From an uncultured Planktomarina sp. (GTDB lineage Bacteria; Pseudomonadota; Alphaproteobacteria; Rhodobacterales; Rhodobacteraceae): a DNA stretch of 59,919 bases. Location of the stretch: NCBI GenBank assembly GCA_913047725.1, contig CAJWTH010000002.1, positions 1-59,919 on the forward strand. The letters are read 5' to 3'. Positions 1 to 10,370 of this stretch are shown piece after piece; the stretch's first letter is position 1; every line of letters starts with the position of its first letter. The notes under the pieces are model-generated. The model did no database searches, was not told the origin of the DNA, and saw nothing but the letters and a program-made list of their open reading frames with translations. The position numbers were made by a program, and so were the translations under genes.

Positions 1-27
1 TGGGAGTGTGAGAGATATTAAGGCCAT
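1..27 (-). CDS. 5' end of a truncated minus-strand gene, possibly threonyl-tRNA synthetase
   Basis: Minus-strand ATG at 27 preceded by a GAGGAG-type RBS; only MALISLTLP is readable, which resembles alphaproteobacterial ThrS N-termini. Nine residues only. Confidence 0.3.
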
Positions 28-247
28 CTGGGGCTCTCCTCGTCAGTTTGGCGCCCACGAAACGCCCGATTGCGGGTTGTTATTATAGGTCTGTGTGCCG
101 CTTTTGATTTTGTCTGTCAACTCATCCAAATTTAATTATATTACATATATTCATATTTATAGCTAATATGCCGTCTTCAATTATTACTGATGTAAAATAA
201 CAAAGAAATTGGTACAAATTATTTAAATTGATTTGGATAAATTGTTT

Positions 248-994
248 ATGAAATCATTGTTGACAGCGTGTGGCCGTAAGATTGCGTTTTCGCAATCTAA
301 TGGCGATGGGCCGGGAATAGTTTTTCTTGGTGGGTTCATGTCTGACATGGCTGGTACAAAGGCGCTCCACCTAGCTGCCTGGTGCAAAAAGCAAAAAAGG
401 CCATTTCTAAGGTTTGATTATTCTGGACATGGAGCTTCATCTGGATCCTTCATAGACGGGTGTATCGGGGATTGGGCTGAAGATGCTCAGGCTGCAATTA
501 CGAACTTGACCGAAGGGCCTCAGGTTTTAGTGGGTTCATCAATGGGCGGTTGGATATCACTCCTGATGGCGAAACGTGTCCCTGAAAGGGTCGCTGGCCT
601 CGTTACAATTGCTGCAGCTCCAGATTTTACTGAGGACGGATTTTGGAGAAATTTTAATGAGGACACGCGCAAACAACTAAATGATGATGGTGTGGTAAAA
701 ATCCCGTCAGAATACGGTGAGCCCTATCCAATAACTAAGCGCCTGATTGAGGATGGAAGATTACACCTAGTGTTACGTAAGCCTCTAAAATTATCGACTC
801 CAGCGCGCTTGTTGCAGGGAGATCAGGATGACGATGTCTCGGTTGAAACGGCCAATCAATTATTTCAACATCTTGAAGGGCCAGATGTACAACTCACTCT
901 GCTCAAGGGGGCTGATCATCGGTTTTCTACTCCTGCTGCTCTATCACTGATAAAGACTTCAATTTTAGATCTTATAGAGATCATTGAAAATTGA
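248..994 (+). CDS. alpha/beta hydrolase
   Basis: Full ORF with GSSMGG nucleophile elbow, DYSGHGAS and a C-terminal GADHRF His motif; ATG at 248 preferred over TTG at 233. Confidence 0.8.
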   Translation: MKSLLTACGRKIAFSQSNGDGPGIVFLGGFMSDMAGTKALHLAAWCKKQKRPFLRFDYSGHGASSGSFIDGCIGDWAEDAQAAITNLTEGPQVLVGSSMGGWISLLMAKRVPERVAGLVTIAAAPDFTEDGFWRNFNEDTRKQLNDDGVVKIPSEYGEPYPITKRLIEDGRLHLVLRKPLKLSTPARLLQGDQDDDVSVETANQLFQHLEGPDVQLTLLKGADHRFSTPAALSLIKTSILDLIEIIEN

Positions 995-1156
995 ATATTC
1001 TGAAATAACTCTGACGGTATTATTTTTAGTATACTTGGAAAAATTAAGATTTTGACTAAATCGATTTCAGAAAAATGTATGGTCGATTTAAAGTTATGTT
1101 TTGGCTAATTTAGTCAATTAGTTTATTGCTAATGTGAATTGAGGAGAAACTTTAAT

Positions 1157-2500
1157 ATGACTTTATCAATCTCTCAAAAGGCAGGTTGGGGTCTCGCTGA
1201 TATGGGAATTGTTGTTTTTGTAATTATAAAACAGCTCTTGATCCTCTCTTTTTTGACAAATTATCTTGGCGTACCAATTGCATTGGCAGGTATGGTGACA
1301 ACTTCTATTTTAGTATTTGATATATTTACTGATCCTATAGTGGGGTGGCTGTCTGACCGCACCAATACCCGTTGGGGTCGGCGGGCGCCATGGATTGTGA
1401 TAGGCGCATTAATAATGGTCGCCGGTATTATTGGTCTATTTGCTGCTCCATTAGGCATTAGTCCAATTGCAGCAGCAGTATGGGTGGGCGCATTTTTTTT
1501 AGTAGCCACTGTTGGTTTTACCATGGTCGCAATACCCTACAGCGCAACGGCAGGTGAAATGACTGAAAGTCCGAGTGAACGCTCTGCTATGATGGCATGG
1601 CGTATGGGTTTCGCCAGTATTGGTATTCTTATTGGTGGCGCCTTAATCCCAGTTTTGGCCGGAGATAGCCGCGAAGGGTTTTTTAGTGCAGCGTTAATAG
1701 TTTCGCCACTTATACTTGGTTCAATTTGGCTCTCTGTTTTTGTAACTCGTCATGCGCCACGTGTTCAAATTCCTAGTTCATTGGCGCCGTTTGATATGGT
1801 GCGTTTGGTGATACGTAATAAATCTTTTGTTGTTTTGACAATCCTGTATGGAGTTATGACACTTGCCGTTGCACTCATCACTGCTGGTCTGCCGTTTGCA
1901 GCCATTTATCTGATTTTAGATGATGGCGCGACTGCACTTTCAGGTATTGCGGCCGGGCTGGGAACTATGGCAACGATGTTTGCAGCCTTTGTCGTTGGAT
2001 CTATTTTGTCACAAGCGGTATGGGTTTGGGCCAGTAAACTCCTTGGCAAGGTAATTGCTTTGGCATTCGGGTTAATGTTGTACGTGTTATTACTTTACGC
2101 GCTGTATCTATCCTTACCCTCAGTCAACGTAACAGCGATAGCGGGGATGTTCGTTTTGGCTGGCATGGCAAATGGCTCTTACCAACAAATTCCATGGGCT
2201 ATGTATCCAGATTTGATGGATGTGACCCGATTACAAAGTGGGGAAGCAATAGAAGGCGCATTTTCAGGGATTTGGTTATTTGGTCAAAAGGTGGCTAACG
2301 CCTTTGCTCCGCTATTATTATCTATTTTTTTGGCCAGCTATGGCTGGCGTGAAACTACTGAGGGCCGAGTGGAGCAGCTTCCAGAAGCTATCGCGGCATT
2401 ACTCAAGTCTATAACCTTGGTCCCAGCGGCTATCTTAGTAGTTGCTGCTTTTGCGCTGATACTGATCTATAAACCCATGGCTGCAAAAGCTTTACGGTGA
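1157..2500 (+). CDS. MFS transporter (GPH/sugar-cation symporter-like)
   Basis: About 12 hydrophobic segments; motif DIFTDPIVGWLSDRTNTRWGRRAPWI typical of GPH-type MFS; ATG at 1157 has an upstream gaggag RBS. Confidence 0.8.
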   Translation: MTLSISQKAGWGLADMGIVVFVIIKQLLILSFLTNYLGVPIALAGMVTTSILVFDIFTDPIVGWLSDRTNTRWGRRAPWIVIGALIMVAGIIGLFAAPLGISPIAAAVWVGAFFLVATVGFTMVAIPYSATAGEMTESPSERSAMMAWRMGFASIGILIGGALIPVLAGDSREGFFSAALIVSPLILGSIWLSVFVTRHAPRVQIPSSLAPFDMVRLVIRNKSFVVLTILYGVMTLAVALITAGLPFAAIYLILDDGATALSGIAAGLGTMATMFAAFVVGSILSQAVWVWASKLLGKVIALAFGLMLYVLLLYALYLSLPSVNVTAIAGMFVLAGMANGSYQQIPWAMYPDLMDVTRLQSGEAIEGAFSGIWLFGQKVANAFAPLLLSIFLASYGWRETTEGRVEQLPEAIAALLKSITLVPAAILVVAAFALILIYKPMAAKALR

Positions 2501-2504
2501 ACTA

Positions 2505-3377
2505 ATGCAATTAGCGTCTATTTCTAATTTAGTTGAACGTCTTGCTGCCTCGGAATCTAAGGTACCTGAATTAAGGTTTGAGGTACGCAAGAGGGTAGTT
2601 TGGTTCAGTGAGCCTGAAGAAAAGACGGAGATATCAGTCATCTATGTCCATGGATTTTCAGCAACCTCACAAGAATTAAGACCCTTTCCAGATGATGTTG
2701 CCTCTGGCCTGAAAGCCAACCTTTTTTTTACACGTTTAGCTGGGCACGGGCAGGATAATAAGGCAATGGGCAAGGCTGAGTTGGCTCAATGGAGCGCTGA
2801 CATTGATGAAGCTATTGATATTGGCTGCACTTTGGGAAACCGTATTGTGGTTATTGCGTGCTCAACTGGGGCACCTTTGGTGTTGTCTGGCTTGAAAAAG
2901 CAATCAACTAACGTGGCTGCCTGCGTATTCGTATCTCCAAATTTTGGTCTCGCTCATCCTATACAAAATTTGCTTCTTCAATTACCCAAAGTTCGGATTT
3001 GGGGGCCATTTGTGATGGGCCGTAGCCGAGGGTTTGAGCCGCGAAGTTTGGCTCATGAAAAGTATTGGAACCAGAGCTATGGAATTGAAGCTGTTTATAC
3101 AATGATGGAGGCAGTTCAAGCTGCCGCAAGACTTAGGATAAAAGCTTTCACTACCCCGTTGGCATTAATTTACTGTTCGGAGGATAAGGTTGTTTCACCT
3201 AAAAAAATATTATCATTTTTTAAACGTTGGGGTGGCCCCAAGGAAGTCCTTCTGATGGATAAAGGTGATGACCCATCAGGACACTTGCTGATAGGTGACA
3301 TTATGAACCCAAACCAAACCAAACTTGCGACCCAATTCACTCTTGATTTTTGCCTTAAACACTTGAGATTAAATTAA
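2505..3377 (+). CDS. alpha/beta hydrolase / carboxylesterase-like
   Basis: YVHGFSATSQE, ACSTGAP nucleophile elbow, SEDKVVSP and SGHLL motifs. Confidence 0.75.
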   Translation: MQLASISNLVERLAASESKVPELRFEVRKRVVWFSEPEEKTEISVIYVHGFSATSQELRPFPDDVASGLKANLFFTRLAGHGQDNKAMGKAELAQWSADIDEAIDIGCTLGNRIVVIACSTGAPLVLSGLKKQSTNVAACVFVSPNFGLAHPIQNLLLQLPKVRIWGPFVMGRSRGFEPRSLAHEKYWNQSYGIEAVYTMMEAVQAAARLRIKAFTTPLALIYCSEDKVVSPKKILSFFKRWGGPKEVLLMDKGDDPSGHLLIGDIMNPNQTKLATQFTLDFCLKHLRLN

Positions 3378-3553
3378 AGTGTCAGTGAGTAATGGTCTTT
3401 TGGATCTCTATATTGCATTTTCAAGCGTATCTTTTTTCTTGGATAAATCTCCCTACTGCAATTAATATACTGAAAACTTAAATGCTTGATAATTATTTAA
3501 AATAAAAGATTTCTTCGCCTTGGCATATACCTAAAAACTTGACAAAATAGAGT

Positions 3554-4252
3554 ATGAGCTCTGAGCCAATTGTCTTCCTGCCAGGTATGATGTGTGATGC
3601 GAGATTGTTTGCACCACAGATTGATGGATTATCGCACCAGCATGCGGTCATGGTGGCGCCAACGCACCTCGGAGAGCGTGTGGAAGAAATTGCGAGTAGC
3701 ATATTAGACATGGCCCCGCATAAATTTGCCTTATGTGGTTTGTCTATGGGCGGAATTGTGGCGTTGGAAGTTGTACGCCGTGCACCAAATAGGGTGAAGC
3801 GTTTGTGCCTGATGGATACAAATCCGACCTGTGAAACGCCCGAACGTGCCGCCGAACGTGAGCCGCAGATCATCGCCGCGCGTACTGGCCGGCTAGAACA
3901 AATTATGCGTGAAGAGATTGCTTTAAATTATTTGACTGAGACACAGCACAAAGAACATATTTTCGAATTATTGATTGATATGGCGGTATCATTGGGCTTT
4001 GAGGCGTTTGTACGGCAATCGCGTGCGCTTCAAAAACGGCGGGATCAGCAATCCTTCCTGAGCAAAATAAAATGTCCCACTTTGATACTGTGTGGTGAGA
4101 AAGATCAGATATGCCTACCTAAACAGCATGAGTTTATGGCTGAGTTAATTGAAGGTGCAACGCTCGCAGTTATAAAGAATGCTGGCCACTTACCGACTTT
4201 AGAACAACCCGACGCCACCAATGAGGCGTTAAGGGCGTGGTTGGAGTCTTGA
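3554..4252 (+). CDS. alpha/beta hydrolase
   Basis: FLPGMMCDARLF, CGLSMGGIVA, GEKDQICLP and NAGHLPTLEQP motifs. Confidence 0.85.
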   Translation: MSSEPIVFLPGMMCDARLFAPQIDGLSHQHAVMVAPTHLGERVEEIASSILDMAPHKFALCGLSMGGIVALEVVRRAPNRVKRLCLMDTNPTCETPERAAEREPQIIAARTGRLEQIMREEIALNYLTETQHKEHIFELLIDMAVSLGFEAFVRQSRALQKRRDQQSFLSKIKCPTLILCGEKDQICLPKQHEFMAELIEGATLAVIKNAGHLPTLEQPDATNEALRAWLES

Positions 4253-4278
4253 GGCTTTTTAGCACAAAAGTGTCTAAC

Positions 4279-5352
4279 TTATTTTTGTTTGTACTTTTGT
4301 CTGCCACCAAATTGGTCTTTGGTGACATTTTCTTTATTGAGGCGTTTTGCTAAAATTTTTGTATTTTCCTGATCCTCTGCCACCAGCTTTAGCCAACGGT
4401 TAACACGGATCGTATCAATTATGCCGCTTGTAATCGAGGCTTGGATGGCACAGCCCGGTTCATGGTCATGGGAACAGTCATTAAATCGGCAATTTTGTTC
4501 GAGTTCATGTAAGTCTACAAATGTCTCTTTTATTCCTGTTGCGGCATCTGTTAATTGCAACTCGCGCATACCTGGCGTGTCTATCACGGCGCATCCCTGC
4601 GGTATAATGTGGAGTTGGCGACTGGTAGTGGTGTGGCGGCCTTTGTTATCTGCCTCACGGACAGCTTGAGTATCGATCAATGGGTTACCGGCTAACGTAT
4701 TCGTCAGTGTTGATTTCCCTACCCCGGAAGATCCTAAAAAGGCTACTGTCTGACCCAGCTTGCACCAAGGGGCTAGATGTTCTTTTGTCGATGGATCGCG
4801 AGCATCGACGTTCACAACAGCTACCTGCTCAGATATTTTTGATGCCTGCAGAGAAAAATTTGTGTAATCAGAGTTTAAATCAAATTTTGTTAGTACAATT
4901 ACTGCTGTTATTTCAGCCTCGTGAGTCATCGCGACGTAGCGTTCAAGGCGAGCTAGATTAAAGTCATTATTGCAAGATGAAACAATAAACGTAGTGTCGA
5001 GGTTTGCTGCAATTAGTTGCTCCCTCCGGTCATGTCCCGCGGCGCGGCGCTTTAATAGGCTCTTTCGTTTTAAAATTTTACTGTAGCGTGGATCTTTATG
5101 ATCCAACAGTAACCAATCCCCCACGGCCACGTCGTATAAAGACGGAATTTTTAGATCTATATTGACGCCAACAACATGCAGTTTGTTTCGATGAACTTGC
5201 GTAATGCGAACTGGGGGTGTCTCCGATATATCCGTGCTTACAACTTGGTCTTTGAAATATTTATTCCATCCCAAGGTTTTCAATTGAGCATCTACATCCA
5301 AGATATTTTGATGGTTACTTTGAGATTTAGGTTTTGGACCATCGCGCAGCAT
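4279..5352 (-). CDS. rsgA: ribosome small subunit-dependent GTPase A
   Basis: Circularly permuted GTPase motifs (TKFD, GSSGVGKSTL, DTPGMREL) and Cys-rich C-terminus CRFNDCSHDHEPGC. Confidence 0.92.
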   Translation of the reverse strand: MLRDGPKPKSQSNHQNILDVDAQLKTLGWNKYFKDQVVSTDISETPPVRITQVHRNKLHVVGVNIDLKIPSLYDVAVGDWLLLDHKDPRYSKILKRKSLLKRRAAGHDRREQLIAANLDTTFIVSSCNNDFNLARLERYVAMTHEAEITAVIVLTKFDLNSDYTNFSLQASKISEQVAVVNVDARDPSTKEHLAPWCKLGQTVAFLGSSGVGKSTLTNTLAGNPLIDTQAVREADNKGRHTTTSRQLHIIPQGCAVIDTPGMRELQLTDAATGIKETFVDLHELEQNCRFNDCSHDHEPGCAIQASITSGIIDTIRVNRWLKLVAEDQENTKILAKRLNKENVTKDQFGGRQKYKQK

Positions 5353-5519
5353 TAATTAAACTTTCTGTCCATCATTATAGAGTTGATGGATTTTTCCGAT
5401 ATGGCAAACCCTGCGCTGGCATTCGTATAAATCAAGTTAATCTCTGGGTCCTTTTGTATTTTTATTAAATTAAATACTGCGAATTATTATATAGAAATGG
5501 GTAGCATTTTTACGAGAAA

Positions 5520-6887
5520 CTAAGCTACCTCTGCAAAGACTTGTTTTAAAGACATCTCTAATTTTTCAAACATTTCATCAAGGTTGCTCTCCGTAAAAAT
5601 AAATGCAGGACATAGCACAATTGCCTGACCTAGTGGTCGGCATATTAATCCGTGATCTGTGCAGGTGTTTGCAATTCGTTCACTGACAGACAGGTTTGCG
5701 GAAAACGGAGTTTTAGTAGATTTATCTTGGACAGCTTCCAACGCTCCCATGAAGCCCTTAACACGCGATTCTCCTATATTAGGGTTTTCAAGTAAGCGTT
5801 CCATATGAGCCTCAAAGTATGGTGTTAAATTACGCACATTTTCGGCCAAGCCCTCATTCATAATTACATCAATGGCCTTGAGCGCAACGGCTGATCCAAC
5901 TGGGTGACCTGAGGCTGTGAACCCATGTGGAAATTCTTCGATTGCCTCTGATGCCTTCTGCAGGCGATGGGTAAGTTGTGGCCCGAGGACGACAGCACCC
6001 ATCGGGAAATAGCCTGCAGTGAGGTTTTTTGAGCTGATAATAGCATCTGGCATAAAGTCATAAGCTTCGCAGCCCCAAGTGTGACCGGTACGACCAAACC
6101 CACAAATAACTTCATCAGAAATAAGAGGAATATTATATTTCTGGAGGATTGGCTGTAGGCTCTGGAAGTATCCTACTGAGGGCGGAATGACGCCACCGGC
6201 ACCCATAACTGGCTCGGCAAAAAAGCCTGCGATGGTCTCTGGGCCTTCAGATAAGATCATATCTTCAAGTTCTTTGGCTAAGCGTGCGGTGAACTGCGCT
6301 TCGCTCTCTCCCTCTTGTCCCTCACGCCAGTAGTGAGGGCAGGTTAGGTGAAGAAATTCCGGCAGAGGAAGTCCGAATACAGCGTTGTATGGCTTGCCAG
6401 TCATTGAGGCTGAAACAGCAGTTACCCCGTGATATGCATTCTTTCTTGTTATGATTTTTCGACGTGTTGGATTGCCTTCAGATCCATGCAGAAACCAAAG
6501 CATTTTTACCATGGTGTCGTTAGCTTCAGAACCGGAATTTGTATAAAATACTTTTCCAGTTTCAAATGGCGACACCTCAATAAGTTTTTCAGATAGAACA
6601 ACAGTCTGATCTGCCATTCTACCAAAGAACGCATGATAGCCTGGAAATCGGTCATATTGGTCTTTTGCAGCTTGCGCTAAGCCTTTGTGATCAAAACCAG
6701 CGACCATATTCCACAATCCAGAATTTGCATCTAAAAACTTTTGACCGTGTACGTCAAAGACATATGGTCCAGTTCCATGGGTCAGTACAGTAGCGCCACG
6801 TTTTTCAATAGTAGGTAAGTCAGTGAAACCGTAAAAAGAGTGGGCATCGGCCCGGGCTTCCCAGCTGTTTGGCGATTGGTCTTTCAT
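5520..6887 (-). CDS. class III aminotransferase (putrescine/polyamine-pyruvate type)
   Basis: TNSGSEANDTMVKM, SDEVICGFGRTG, SSKNLTAGYFPMGAV PLP-Lys motif; last gene of amine catabolic operon. Confidence 0.85.
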   Translation of the reverse strand: MKDQSPNSWEARADAHSFYGFTDLPTIEKRGATVLTHGTGPYVFDVHGQKFLDANSGLWNMVAGFDHKGLAQAAKDQYDRFPGYHAFFGRMADQTVVLSEKLIEVSPFETGKVFYTNSGSEANDTMVKMLWFLHGSEGNPTRRKIITRKNAYHGVTAVSASMTGKPYNAVFGLPLPEFLHLTCPHYWREGQEGESEAQFTARLAKELEDMILSEGPETIAGFFAEPVMGAGGVIPPSVGYFQSLQPILQKYNIPLISDEVICGFGRTGHTWGCEAYDFMPDAIISSKNLTAGYFPMGAVVLGPQLTHRLQKASEAIEEFPHGFTASGHPVGSAVALKAIDVIMNEGLAENVRNLTPYFEAHMERLLENPNIGESRVKGFMGALEAVQDKSTKTPFSANLSVSERIANTCTDHGLICRPLGQAIVLCPAFIFTESNLDEMFEKLEMSLKQVFAEVA

Positions 6888-6961
6888 TCTAGGTTCTCCA
6901 ACAAATAGTATTCCATCTTAATTTAACGCAAAGTTTCTTTTAAACTTAACACCCAGTTTTT

Positions 6962-8266
6962 TCATATTCCAAGCCTATCGCGCAGTGAGAACCATGTCAT
7001 TGCTAAAGTCATCAGTGGGCTACGAAAGGTTTGCCCGCCAGGGAAGGCGGGGTGTGGGAGATCAGATAGTAAGTCAAACTGAGATGCATTTCCTGCTATT
7101 GTTTCGGCCAATACGCGACCAGCAAAGCCTGCCAGTGCCACGCCATGGCCTGAATAACCGGCTGCGGTCAATTGGTGTGTACCCACTCTTGCAAAAATTG
7201 GTAGCCGCGTCGTGGTTATTCCCAGAGTACCACCCCAGGCATGAGTTAATTTAACATCTGCAAGCTGTGGAAAAATTTCAGTTAACGGGCGGCGTACTTT
7301 TTCAAATATATCCTTGGGAAATTTTGTACCATAACTTTCACCACCACCGAAGATTAGTCGGTTGTCGTCACTTAATCTGTAGTAATTCAAAACAAACTGA
7401 CTGTCGGCAACTGCTATGTTTTTAGTCAGAATTTCTCCTGGATACTCTAGTGGTTCAGTTGCAACTATAAAATTATTGATCGGCATGACGTGTGCCGCTT
7501 GATTGCGATTGAGGTTAGTGTGATAGCCGTTTGTTGCATGTATAACATAGTCAGCTTTTACATCGCCTCGAACGGTTCTGACCAAATTTGGACTGCCATT
7601 TTTAACCTCTTGAACTAGGCTGGCCTCGTAGAGAACTGCTCCTGCTGCCTCAGCAGCCTTGGCCAAGCCCATGGCATATAACAGAGGGTGTAAGTGACCT
7701 GCCCCCCAGTCAATTGCTCCACCCGAGTACGCTTTTGACTTTACTACTTCTTGTAGAGAAGATTTATCTAGGCATTCAATTTCATTATAATTGTAATTTT
7801 TGTCCAGATAACTGGCAATTGCGTGACTATTTTTTCTTTCTTTATCGCTGAAGCACGCTTCCGCGACGCCGGCATTGTAGCCTGCGTCTGGTGCAAATTG
7901 GTTTACCAAGTCACGTGTCAATGATTTTGCGTCCTGCGTCATTTCCCAAAGACGGTGGGCTGCGTCTTGGCCCAATTTTTTTTCTAATTTCTGTTGGCCT
8001 TGGTTCCATCCAGACCCGACTTGACCACCATTACGGCCAGAGGCTCCAAACCCCACGCGGTGGGCATCCAAAACTATTACGTTAAAACCTTTCTGTGCCA
8101 GATGCAGAGCAGATGATAAGCCGGTAAACCCAGCACCAATTACACAGACGTCACAACTAAGATCACTTTCAAGTGAGGGACGGAGCTTTAAGTTGGGCGA
8201 GGTTTCTGCGTACCAGCTTGGCGGGTATGTAGCGGACGTATCGTTGGCGTATAGAAATTTAGACAT
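6962..8266 (-). CDS. FAD-dependent oxidoreductase (gamma-glutamylputrescine oxidase-like)
   Basis: CDVCVIGAGFTGLSSALHLAQKGFNVIVLDA FAD motif; GASGRNGGQ; AAGYSGHGVALAGFAGRVLAE C-terminal motif. Confidence 0.85.
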   Translation of the reverse strand: MSKFLYANDTSATYPPSWYAETSPNLKLRPSLESDLSCDVCVIGAGFTGLSSALHLAQKGFNVIVLDAHRVGFGASGRNGGQVGSGWNQGQQKLEKKLGQDAAHRLWEMTQDAKSLTRDLVNQFAPDAGYNAGVAEACFSDKERKNSHAIASYLDKNYNYNEIECLDKSSLQEVVKSKAYSGGAIDWGAGHLHPLLYAMGLAKAAEAAGAVLYEASLVQEVKNGSPNLVRTVRGDVKADYVIHATNGYHTNLNRNQAAHVMPINNFIVATEPLEYPGEILTKNIAVADSQFVLNYYRLSDDNRLIFGGGESYGTKFPKDIFEKVRRPLTEIFPQLADVKLTHAWGGTLGITTTRLPIFARVGTHQLTAAGYSGHGVALAGFAGRVLAETIAGNASQFDLLSDLPHPAFPGGQTFRSPLMTLAMTWFSLRDRLGI

Positions 8267-9611
8267 TCAACAATAGGTGTTCGCGTTCCCAGGGTGAGAT
8301 TACCTGAAGAAATTCACTGTATTCGGTGCGCTTCACAATTGAATAAACTCGAGCAAACTCAGGGTCTAAAACTTTATGAAGTTTCTTCGCATTATCAAAT
8401 AGATCTAGTGCGGTAAAAAGATCATAAGGAATTTCTTCTTCACCATCATAGGCATCACCCCGGTATTGTTTGTCGGGTCGATCCTGATCTTCCAAGCCCA
8501 GATAACAGCAAGCCAAAGACGCAGCGATCCCCAGATATGGATTGCAATCCATACCTGCCAAACGATTTTCAATCCGACGGGCTTGGGGGTCAGAGAGAGG
8601 GATGCGGATGCCCGTCGTGCGATTGTCCCGGGCCCACTCCAAATTAATAGGCGCCGCGTGATCTTTAACATATCGGCGATAGCTATTCACATAGGGTGCA
8701 AGCATTGCGATCGCTGAGGGGAGGTGGTTTTGAAGGCCTGCGATCATATGGTAAAATACATCTGTTTCCCCACCTTGTGGTCCAACAAATATATTCTGCC
8801 CATCGGCATCTAGGAATGAGTGATGGATATGCATTGCTGAGCCTGGCTCTTCTGCGATTGGCTTTGCCATGAAGGTGGCAAAGCAGTCGTGTTTGAGTGC
8901 TGCCTCTCTTATAAGCCGCTTAAAATAGAAAACCTCATCTGCCAGCTTGACTGGGTCTCCATGCCTGAGGTTAATCTCGACTTGTCCCGCTCCACCCTCC
9001 TGGGTGATCCCATCAATTTCAAAACCCTGTGCCTCGGCAAAGTCATAAATATCGTCGATAACTGGTCCATATTCGTCTACCGCTGACATCGAATAAGCCT
9101 GCCGGGCTGCGGCTGGCCGACCACTGCGCCCCATCATCGGTGTAATCGGTTGCGCTGGATCAATGTTGCGGGCAACTAAAAAAAACTCCATCTCTGGCGC
9201 CACTATGGGTTCCAACCCTTTTTCACGGAAGAGGTTAACCACGCGTTTTAGTACATTTCGTGGTGACGTTGGAATGGGTTCATCATCGCGACCAAAAGCA
9301 TCATGAATAACTTGGAGAGTTATATCGGCTGTCCATGGTGCGGCAGTTGCTGTGTCCAAGTCTGGTCTCAAGACCATGTCAGGCTCCACCCACCCTTCGT
9401 CCCCAGCCGCTTCAGCCCAGCCACCAGTAAGCGTCTGCAGGAAGATTGAGTTAGGTAAATAAAAGTGATTTTGTTTGGCGAACTTAGACGCCGGAACGGC
9501 CTTACCTCGGGCCACCCCTGGGAGGTCTGAGATAATACATTCCACTTCGTCGAGTGCCCGACCTTTAATGTAGGCCTGAGCTGCCTCAGGCAAATTGTCT
9601 TTCCAGTTCAT
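8259..9611 (-). CDS. glutamine synthetase family protein (gamma-glutamyl-amine ligase, PuuA-like)
   Basis: GS motifs EMEFFLV, GGAGQVEINLRHGDP, MAKPIAEEPGSAMHIHHSFLD, NRTTGIRIP, RIENRLAGMDCNPYL. Confidence 0.88.
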   Translation of the reverse strand: MNWKDNLPEAAQAYIKGRALDEVECIISDLPGVARGKAVPASKFAKQNHFYLPNSIFLQTLTGGWAEAAGDEGWVEPDMVLRPDLDTATAAPWTADITLQVIHDAFGRDDEPIPTSPRNVLKRVVNLFREKGLEPIVAPEMEFFLVARNIDPAQPITPMMGRSGRPAAARQAYSMSAVDEYGPVIDDIYDFAEAQGFEIDGITQEGGAGQVEINLRHGDPVKLADEVFYFKRLIREAALKHDCFATFMAKPIAEEPGSAMHIHHSFLDADGQNIFVGPQGGETDVFYHMIAGLQNHLPSAIAMLAPYVNSYRRYVKDHAAPINLEWARDNRTTGIRIPLSDPQARRIENRLAGMDCNPYLGIAASLACCYLGLEDQDRPDKQYRGDAYDGEEEIPYDLFTALDLFDNAKKLHKVLDPEFARVYSIVKRTEYSEFLQVISPWEREHLLLNV

Positions 9612-10309
9612 GTAACTACCTCAGGCTTGAAGATACCCCTAAAAAAGGAAGCAATATCACTTGCAATAACATTGTCATGGGTTGGAGCTTTGGTCAATTT
9701 ATCGGCACGGGCCATTAGGTGAGGTGGGTAGGTAGTATCGCTGCGTCGAGCAATTATATAATCAGAAATAATTGAATTGTTCATTTCGGGGTGTGGTTGA
9801 ATCGTATAAGCGCGGCTGCCATAAATTAAGCCAGCATTTTGACAAAAACTATTGCTCGCAATTACGCTTGCACCATCGGGTAGCTCTACAATTTGATCTT
9901 GGTGCCAGGCGTTCAGTGATATCTCTCCATGGCCTCCAAAGACATAATCTTGATGCCCAATAGCCCACCCACCATCAAATTTTTCTACTTTGCCACCAAG
10001 AGCCTGAGCGATTGCCTGATGGCCAAAGCATACGCCGACCATAGGGCGTGTGCTGGCGTAGATATTGTTTATGAACTCTTTGAGTGGCGCGATGAAGGGG
10101 AGATCTTCATAAATGCCATGTTTCGACCCCGTGATTAGCCAGCCTTCTGCATCAGTAGGTGAGGCAGGGAAATCACCATCTACCACATTCCAAGTCTGAT
10201 ACTTAAAGCCATGGCCTTCTAAAAAAGTTGAAAACATAGTATCATAATTGCCGTGATTATCTTTTACATTTTCTGGTGGGTAACCACAATTTAATATACC
10301 GATTAGCAT
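9608..10309 (-). CDS. type 1 glutamine amidotransferase
   Basis: Class I GATase triad motifs GVCFGHQ and QPHPE; start at MLIGILNCGYPP (10309) preferred to the longer ORF start at 10405. Confidence 0.85.
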   Translation of the reverse strand: MLIGILNCGYPPENVKDNHGNYDTMFSTFLEGHGFKYQTWNVVDGDFPASPTDAEGWLITGSKHGIYEDLPFIAPLKEFINNIYASTRPMVGVCFGHQAIAQALGGKVEKFDGGWAIGHQDYVFGGHGEISLNAWHQDQIVELPDGASVIASNSFCQNAGLIYGSRAYTIQPHPEMNNSIISDYIIARRSDTTYPPHLMARADKLTKAPTHDNVIASDIASFFRGIFKPEVVT

Positions 10310-10370
10310 AGATTTCTCTTTCAGATTTTGTGTCAATCTAGGCTTGAAAAATGAATTTGAAAAGAGATGA

